Shown piece after piece: positions 57,181-64,000 of a stretch of DNA of 64,000 nt. A model generated the notes under the pieces. The model worked only from the letters and a program-made list of their open reading frames with translations. It did no database searches and was not told the origin of the DNA. Source of the stretch: Lunularia cruciata (taxonomy: Eukaryota; Streptophyta; Marchantiopsida; Lunulariales; Lunulariaceae); contig OX419758.1 in NCBI GenBank assembly GCA_948567375.1, positions 68,081,001-68,145,000 of the forward strand. The letters run 5' to 3'. The position numbers and the translations under genes are program-made. The stretch's first letter is position 1. Every line of letters starts with the position of its first letter.

Positions 57181-60100
57181 ATGAGTGGAGCAGTAGGGAA
57201 CGAGCAGGACGTTCTCTCTGTTGCAAGGACTCTAGATTTCTCTTTGGCCGATAACGGTCATCCGGACGGAATGAATGTCGATCAGGCCTTAGATTTGGTC
57301 ACTGGTGAAGCTGGAAACTCAGCGGCGGCTCACCATGACAACGAAGAAGAAGAAGAAGACAGAAGGGAGCGTCAAAATCTGGAAGAAGGCAGCGAAGAGA
57401 GAGGTGAAGAGAAGCATGTAATTAGTCATGGGCAAGAGAAGGCGGAGCATCTTAACGCTTCGAGTCTAAGAGAAGACGAGTTTCAGAAACTTCTGCTTCT
57501 GGCCGAGGAGTTTGAGGCCGATGAAAAGACTGGGGAAGATGGCGAAGAAGCAGGACACACGGACGGAGGAGATGAAGGCAAAGGGGATTCTGGCAACAAG
57601 GAGGATCGTGAAGGCAAGGCAAGTGCTTAACGGATAACAATCTTTTGCGTATACAGTGGTGAAAAGATTGTGCGCTCTGCAGTCACTTCCATATCACGAG
57701 AAATGCGTTTTGTTATCAGCCTCCACAATCACGATGGGGTAAAACTATGCACAATGCAAATCTTGGAAATCCTGGAAGCACTACTTAATTCAATAATGAA
57801 TCAGACCTGTATTAAGCCGTCCTCTGTACTTCTAATTTCAGGGGCTTGCTCTCAAGGTGAAACCAGGCGCTGGAAAGACTCAAAAGACAGGAGCGACTGC
57901 CAATAGGAAGGGACCAACATCTACTACCCGAGTAACATCCAAAGTCCGGCCATCGACTGTTCCTAACTCTTCGAGCAAGAATGACAAGACCGAAGTAGAT
58001 GGGACGCCGAAGCGAAAGAGGCACGGAGGAGAAGAAGGCGCAGCTGATGCCGAATCTCGTTCTCTGCCCAGCACACCCTCTGTCAATCGCACGAGCAATG
58101 GAACGCGGAAACTGACTGTGCCTCAACCATTTGCATTGGCAACTGACAAAAGAGCTTCACTTGGGGGACGACCAATGGATGGTGACTTAGCATCCAGGCT
58201 TGCCTTGCCTTCTTTGAAGAAGGTAGAGTTTTTGCTTCAGATTGTCTTCTCTGTTTCTCCAAACGGAGAATTTCGACCGCATTTAGCGGATTGAAAACAA
58301 TTGTGAGCGAAGATTAAGCGCATCATCTAGCGGCAATAGTGTTCCCTCTGGATCTGCCATTTTGTTCATACAAGTAAGTTGAGACCTTGTTGTCGTGATT
58401 TGTACTGTACTGCAGGCCCCAGCTCCAGCTAAGTTAACGTCAAAGCTTTCTTCGAAGCCATCCGAGGGCCCTAAGTAAGTTCTTTGTTGCGATTTGGACT
58501 AGCGATTCTTTGCTTGCAAATAGTATGCATGAAGATAAGTACTACACTTGGAAGTGCTCTACAATAGCGTCGCACGCTTTCTTACGTATGGATTTTCTTT
58601 CAGGCGATATGAACAGAGCACAGGCAAGGTGAAGAACGCCACTTCATCTTCTGAAGAAGATCCACGTTCTGGTTCTCTTCCATACCCTGCACTGAAAATT
58701 AAAGCAAATCAACCCCCGGTGACAAGTGCGAGCAGTTTCCAATTCAAGTGTGATGAGCGAGCAGAGAAACGCAGGGAGGTACGATCGCAGTTCACTTGGT
58801 GAAACTACTTTCTCGACTGTTCCGTGGATATACCGCATACTACAATATGTACTAAGTTACGGTCAAATTTCATAGTGAAGTCTGGTCAGACGTCGGTAGG
58901 GAACCGGGTTGTGGAAAACGGGTTCTGTGTTGCGTTCCTCATCACAGCACATGACTGTCTTTTCTGTGTCCTGATTTTCAACAATCGATTACTTTGCCCT
59001 TATTCCGAGGTTTTGAGGTGTCCTCTGGCTGAAACGTTACCGTATCGCGCAGTTCTACAATAAACTTGATATACCGCATACTACAATATGTACTAAGTTA
59101 CGGTCAAATTTCATAGTGAAGTCTGGTCAGACGTCGGTAGGGAACCGGGTTGTGGGAAACGGGTTCTGTGTTGCGTTCCTCATCACAGCACATGACTGTC
59201 TTTCTGTGTCCTGATTTTCAACAATCAATTACTTTGCCCTTATTCCGAGGTTTTGAGGTGTCCTCTGTGGCTGAAACGTTACCGTATCGCGCAGTTCTAC
59301 AATAAACTTGAAGAAAGGCTAAGTGCCAAGGAAGCCGAGAAGACGCAAATCGAAGCTAAGACTCAGGTAAGCCTCAAGCAAACCCTAAATTGACCTCAAA
59401 GGAGTGTCTTCAATCTTAGTAGTAGATTGTATGCTCGTTCTGCTCTCCATGTCATTGTCTCGTTTTCAAGTTAAGATAACGAAGTTGAGGTGTTTGACCG
59501 TCGGTTGTTTATCAATTGCGCAGGAAGAGATCGAAGCCAAGATAAAGGAACTCCGAAAGAGCCTAACTTTCAAAGCGAATCCCATGCCGAGCTTTTATCA
59601 GGAAGCCCCACCCCCAAAAGTCGAAATCAAGAAGGTTTGTGCATCATGGGCATCGAACTGCGGAGTACTCGGAATTTGACGACTGTTTCCTTCTCTATAC
59701 GTAGCTACTTAACCGGCAATATGTCAGATTATGCCTTATCAAAATGCTTGCACTCTTTAATCTTTCTTTCTAATCTTCGCAGATTCCAACAACTCGTGCA
59801 AAGTCTCCTAAGTTGGGAACATCTCGGCGTAGCAGTGGTGTAGGGACTATGATGGAGGATGCCAGATCCTGTAGAACTAGTAGAATTGATCTTGAACACA
59901 AATTGAACGGCCTCAGTGACGATGGCCAAAATAAGGACCTCAAGAAATCCTTAAAAAAGCCGTCAAACCTCACCAAGGCTCTCAGTGACAAAACCATGAG
60001 ATCTGCTAAGAGCAACGGAAGACTGGAGAACTCCAAAGCTCAGACAGCAGGTGCATCGGCGGCTGGTGAGGGAGATGTCAAATTGAAGGACAATAAAGTA

Positions 60101-60475
60101 ACTGTATCTGACTCGGCTGGGTCAGGTGGAGATAGTGATGAAAGTAAAGCAAACAGTGCCGAAGTTGCTCAGGATATCAAGGATGATGCAGCACCCGTTG
60201 GCGATTCTGTGGCCAACGACGGCAGTAACGGACTAAATGAGAAAGTTGATGGCAATGGTGGAGCGAACGAGAAGGCTAGCAGACCTTCTCATCCGGCTCC
60301 GACCTCTGCAACGGAAGAGGTGAAAGACAAGATCGTGAAGACGACCAAGCAAAAATTGAAAGCCAGCACGCCCACACTCAGCAGTGCTGCCAAGCGTGAA
60401 ACACCTATTAAGCATAGTAGCAAGAACAGTACCGAGTTAGCTCATAGCGTTTCAGATCTCGCTGTTGCATCATAG
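57181..60475 (+). CDS. WDL: WAVE-DAMPENED2-like (TPX2-motif) microtubule-associated protein
   Basis: Seven coding exons: 57181-57618, 57842-58222, 58416-58474, 58604-58778, 59295-59366, 59524-59634 and 59783-60475, giving 642 residues in continuous frame. The N-terminal third is acidic (EEEEED near residue 53) and the middle is Ser/Thr/Lys-rich. The diagnostic TPX2-type motif spans about residues 338-424: [30 protein letters not shown], then [27 protein letters not shown] and [10 protein letters not shown]. This is the core of WVD2/WDL proteins, which bind and bundle cortical microtubules and affect anisotropic cell growth. The C-terminal tail is low-complexity. Intron 1 (57619-57841) starts with GC (AAG/GCAAGT), since no GT donor keeps the frame. 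The intron before exon 5 contains a tandem duplication that copies the acceptor and the first 17 exon bases. It is longer than most Arabidopsis family members. Confidence 0.92.
58827..59311 (+). repeat. 241-bp tandem duplication across an intron-exon border of WDL
   Basis: Copy 1 (58827-59069) and copy 2 (59068-59311) are nearly identical: single-base differences include one G/A in an ATCRATTAC stretch, a T-run length change and a GT insertion near copy 2's end. Each copy ends with the acceptor GCGCAG and the exon start TTCTACAATAAACTTGA. Only copy 2 continues into the real exon 5. Splicing to the copy 1 acceptor (exon start 59053) would read FYNKLD and then run into an in-frame TGA near 59215, truncating the TPX2 motif. 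Confidence 0.92.
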
Positions 60476-61100
60476 GCTTAGAGGTAATTGCCCCATTGAG
60501 AGATAATCAGGCAATCATGTGATGATGTCTCACACATCTTACATGTTTGCGTTGTGCTCTGACAGCTTCTGGTGTTGCAATCTTTGCTTGCTCCTTTGCC
60601 AACAGGGTCGATCTAGCTTCACACAAGGCAGAAGTGTGTAACTGGTGAGCAAGGCTGCAACGTCATCAGAAAACAGCAGCTGTGTTAAAGCTTCTACTGC
60701 GTTACTATGAGTTGTTTGTCTTTCCTGTTTCTTGGAGAAGGAGGTGTGGAAGAGAGAGTAGTGGTTTTTTGCAGCTGTGAGACCCATAGCGAGAAGAAGG
60801 GTCAGCAGCAGGTTGAATTTGCAATCGTAACAAATATTATGTATACTTTCCAGGATACTCCGTTTCTTGTCAAATCCAGCTTGAGAGAAGTAATGATGTC
60901 TTCAGGGCGACTCGTCTTTGGCAGCTTAGTAGCTTTTTAACCGGTCGTGTGATCTGTCTTCACGATCAAGTGACTAATCAAGCCCTTGAAACTTGGCGTA
61001 CTGCCCAAGTTTCATGATTTGCGATTCCTGACATATGGCATTGCATGTGATGCTGTAAATAAATATATTTTCATGACACGTTATTTCCTCGATGTAACGT
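60476..61100 (+). terminator. WDL 3' UTR with AATAAA poly(A) signal
   Basis: Non-coding sequence follows the stop codon, with a canonical AATAAA at 61058-61063 in an AT-rich context (GTAAATAAATATATTTT). The 3' end is probably within the next 10-40 bases; this is inferred from the signal only. Confidence 0.5.
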
Positions 61101-62567
61101 CCCGGTTTGTTCAATCTCCTGAGCTAGTTCCTAAATTTTGTGGGTGGGATTTGCTGTACGTTCGGTAGTGCTTGCATTGACAGTCGCAGTTAGTTGCCAT
61201 AACCTTAGTAGTATTTCGAAAATGGGATTTGGGTGAGAAAAGAGCATGTGGTCTTCTGTTGTAAGAGTCCTTCATTTGGCTTGCCAAAAGCAGGACTCAA
61301 AGCTCTGAAAACTGTAACCGAGAGCTGCTTCAGGGGCAATGCGATACAGCGTGTGAAGAATACTGGTTCTGTACATTTCGGAGGATGTGGGAAGTAATGC
61401 GAGTATTCTTTCATCATCTTGTTTCTGGCTTGGTGGGAAAGAGCACCAAACTAGTATGGTATCTTATACTTACTCCGTTTGTCCGACTTATCTACCTTTG
61501 TTCGGTACAGTAATTACTCGTGTCGGGTCGCAATAAGCTGAGGTGACCGTCACTCGCAAACTGGCGGCGAAGTGTGTACCAAGAAAATTTCAGAAACTTT
61601 GCCTGGGCCAATTCAGTACAGCTGCCCCCCCCTGTACGTCATACGCCAGGCCGAACAAAGGAGTGCGTGCTCCGAAGCGAAGACGACGACAATCCTTACG
61701 CTGGATGACTTACGGTCCAAGTGGATGCACTAGAGCACCAATTAACGTCGTCTACCAGATAGTGACCGTGACGCCCCCCTGCAGATTCACTGTCTCAGAG
61801 TCTTTAGAGTTCCTGTAGGCTTATCTGTGCGTTGGCTCCTAGCACAAGGCGTTGTATGCGGTTGTTTGTGAAATTACATGCAGGTCTGAGTAACCTGCAG
61901 ACGCGTAACTGCATTATCTTCTCTTGGAGTCAGGGATTTTCACTGCTTGTGGTCGTGATTTCACGCCCCTCACTTCCTCCGTCGAACTTTGGGGTTTACC
62001 ATGCACAAATTTGTACTCATTTATGCTACACGTCCATAATACTGGATGGGGCATGGGGACTTGTATTATGCGCATCCATTCTGTCTGTTCTTAATCTCCT
62101 TTTCAGTCATGAACCACATCAATTGTCAGCCATTTTTACCGAGTTGAACGCGCACTGTGCTTCTCGGTGTTGAAGTACCTGCCATGCTTTCTTTTCAGAC
62201 ACATGGTCTACGACAGACCAAAGGAACCCTTTGTTGTATATTCGTTTGTATTTGGAGAAAGCCAGCTAAGTCTATGATTAGCTTGCATCTCTCCAGACGC
62301 AGCGGACATGCGCAATCTCGTAGATCCACTTGAACTATACTACCTAAATTAATATGGCGAAAATAATCCTGTCTCCTCGTTCGTAAGCAGGCTAGATAAA
62401 TTCGAAGCAATAGGTAATAGACGAATTCAAAAGTCATCGAGTGGAAGATTCGTTCCTCGTTAGTCTTAGATTTGATTTCTCGATGTCTTTTGCGACTTTC
62501 GTCTTCGTTGTCTTCAAACCAGCCTGCTCTAGAGCCTGCATCAGTGCCTTACAAGGTTTTACACATT
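61101..62567. other. Intergenic DNA, no gene recognised
   Basis: Frames of 70-113 codons occur (61543-61818 and 61832-62173) but have no recognisable motif, no splice context and compositions that shift along their length. Nothing supported. Confidence 0.4.
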
Positions 62568-63090
62568 TCACGCATCTCATTTGCATTCAATGAGTTCTGG
62601 AACCCCCGTTCCTCGAACGGCTTCTTCATATACCTTTATCATGCATCTCATTACTTTCATTTTATTGCAACTGCATCTACATTTCATTTAATGAGTTCTG
62701 GATCCCCCCTCTGTCCTCATTCATTGTTTGCATCGGATTGCTATTTCATCTACATTTCATTTTGCGTTTAATGAATACACTTTATTTACATTTAATGAGT
62801 TCTGGATATCCCGTCTCTGTACTCGTATCATTGTTTTCACTTAATGGCTAGTCCATCTACATTTTATTTGCATTTAAATCTGGATCCTCCGTTCCAAGAA
62901 CGACTTCCGTTTTCATCTCATTGTTGTACATTATTGTCATTTCATTTACATTTCATTTGCATTTAATGAATTGTGGATCCCGGTTCTTCGGCTTCTGTCC
63001 TCCTACTCCAATATCATGCATCTCATCTGCATTCAATGAGTTCGAGATACCCCATTCCTCGAACGGTTTCTGTCCTCATTTCTCAATATC
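62568..63090. repeat. Degenerate minisatellite, about six units of 75-105 bp
   Basis: A unit centred on CATTTAATGAGTTCTGGAT followed by CCC recurs at about 62587, 62682, 62788, 62868, 62957 and 63030. Most units also contain a TTCCTCGAACGG-type block, then TCTGTCCTCAT and a CATCTCATT run. Unit length varies, so it is an old, diverged tandem array. Confidence 0.8.
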
Positions 63091-64000
63091 GTGAAGTGTG
63101 TGGAGCTAACTGGGAATCCAACTTGGGAGACAGAAACCATAGCTAACAAATATCCCAAGCAAGTATTGTACTTATCAGAGAAAAAGCAACGTTAAGAAAG
63201 CATTATCAGGAAAATGCAGGAAATGACCAAGGTGAACGTCATCAACATGAATGGTGTTATTAATACGAAAATCATAAGAGTTGCATGGTACGGATGACGA
63301 CTTCAGGAGAATGCCTGCTCCCTTTACTACATTCTTGAAGGAAAAACTTATTACATCTTCTACACTCTTCCATTTCATCTAAGGATTCTCCTTTTCAAAA
63401 TGCAACCTTTGCTGTATATGTATCTAGATGGCACGTTTGACTCAATCTCACAAGAGAAGTACTTTATACAGTTCGACAATTCTTAGGTTTGTCAACGTCA
63501 TTTAGTATCATGCCTAATAGTGTAGTACCTTCACTGCCGTTCGTAGAAGCAGCGTTGTGCAGTATCAGACAAAGGGTCTCTTTCTGGAACTCGTAATCCG
63601 AATCTGCAACCCATGGTTGCATCGTTAGCTCGTTCCGGGCTCCAGAAATCATGTGGTTCTGCGTACCGCGCTTGTGCTCGGTAAGTTGACACGTCCTTCA
63701 CAGATCCAAGCTTCGGTCCAATTGTTCTAGAATCCGCTGATCGTCGTCATCGACTTCAAGTCGACGCCATCTTTTGATTTCCAGGAAATTTGCTTAGAAA
63801 TTGCCAAGAAGTAGCCCCCAAGTGTTGTTTCCACTGTGTTGTGGTGGTCGGGGTTTCATTTCGGTCTACTAGAGTGGTGTGTTGTTGTCGTGGGTGTGGC
63901 TCTGATGTCGTGCATTCCGCTCTCCTTGCGGACTTCTCTCGCTTGTGCAAACCCCGGTGATGCTATTGTATCGTCCAAGTCTGGCGCTAGAGTTACAGGT
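63091..64000. other. Intergenic DNA, no gene recognised
   Basis: No supported feature. An open minus-strand frame at 63950-63756 is His/Thr-rich without recognisable motif. A gene could start at the right border, but the window ends before it can be judged. Confidence 0.35.

Noticed and set aside
61543-62173. Two plus-strand frames of 91 and 113 codons after WDL
   Set aside because: No motif, no supporting splice sites, and they lie beyond the poly(A) signal of WDL.

Overview
The window looks like nuclear DNA of a land plant, most likely a bryophyte with a moderately compact, repeat-rich genome (a Marchantia-like liverwort or a moss; the species is my inference). The plant origin is clear from three intron-containing genes whose products I recognise: a plant-type translation initiation factor eIF4B, a chloroplast thylakoid-lumen pentapeptide-repeat protein (TL15 type), and a WAVE-DAMPENED2-like (TPX2-motif) microtubule protein. 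Introns are short, and two of them use GC-AG borders. The three genes are far apart and functionally unrelated. The rest is intergenic DNA and mobile-element debris.

Layout. 1-3.2 kb: no gene seen. 3.7-5.4 kb (minus): EIF4B in two exons, with a nine-tract G-quadruplex motif just downstream and two telo-box motifs upstream (6.29-6.39 kb). 6.5-9.2 kb: AT-rich spacer. 11.2-12.8 kb: a cluster of short repeats that I interpret as truncated 3' tails of a LINE, followed by a perfect 24-bp hairpin. 13-19 kb: no gene recognised. 19.1-22.0 kb (plus): thylakoid-lumen protein, eight exons. 24.2-26.3 kb (minus): decayed LINE with a reverse transcriptase and a C-terminal R2-like zinc knuckle and nuclease-like region; more of its tails are scattered across the window. 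27.5-36.7 kb: AT-rich and repeat-derived spacer. 37.0-45.0 kb: a three-layer nest in which a LINE tail is split by a minus-strand solo terminal repeat, which is itself split by a 7.5-kb plus-strand Ty3/Gypsy element. 45-54.9 kb: spacer with LINE tails. 55-61.1 kb (plus): WDL gene with a 1.6-kb 5'UTR intron, seven coding exons and a local duplication of one splice acceptor. 62.6-63.1 kb: a degenerate minisatellite.

The most unusual object is the 37.2-44.7 kb Gypsy element. In order it carries an aspartic protease, a DNMT3-like C5 cytosine methyltransferase, reverse transcriptase, RNase H, a DDE integrase and a C-terminal PHD finger. Its terminal repeats are not ordinary LTRs: a left repeat B is followed by the internal region and then by A-B-A on the right, the split-direct-repeat layout otherwise known from DIRS/PAT-type elements. 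Both nested insertions of this family end at the same B-start and A-end points and are flanked by 4-bp target duplications. The copy is dead: it has about a dozen in-frame TAG or TGA stops (no TAA) and at least one frameshift, a pattern that fits C-to-T decay of methylated cytosines. An element that carries a DNA methyltransferase and a chromatin reader, and was then apparently mutated through methylation, is the main discovery candidate here.
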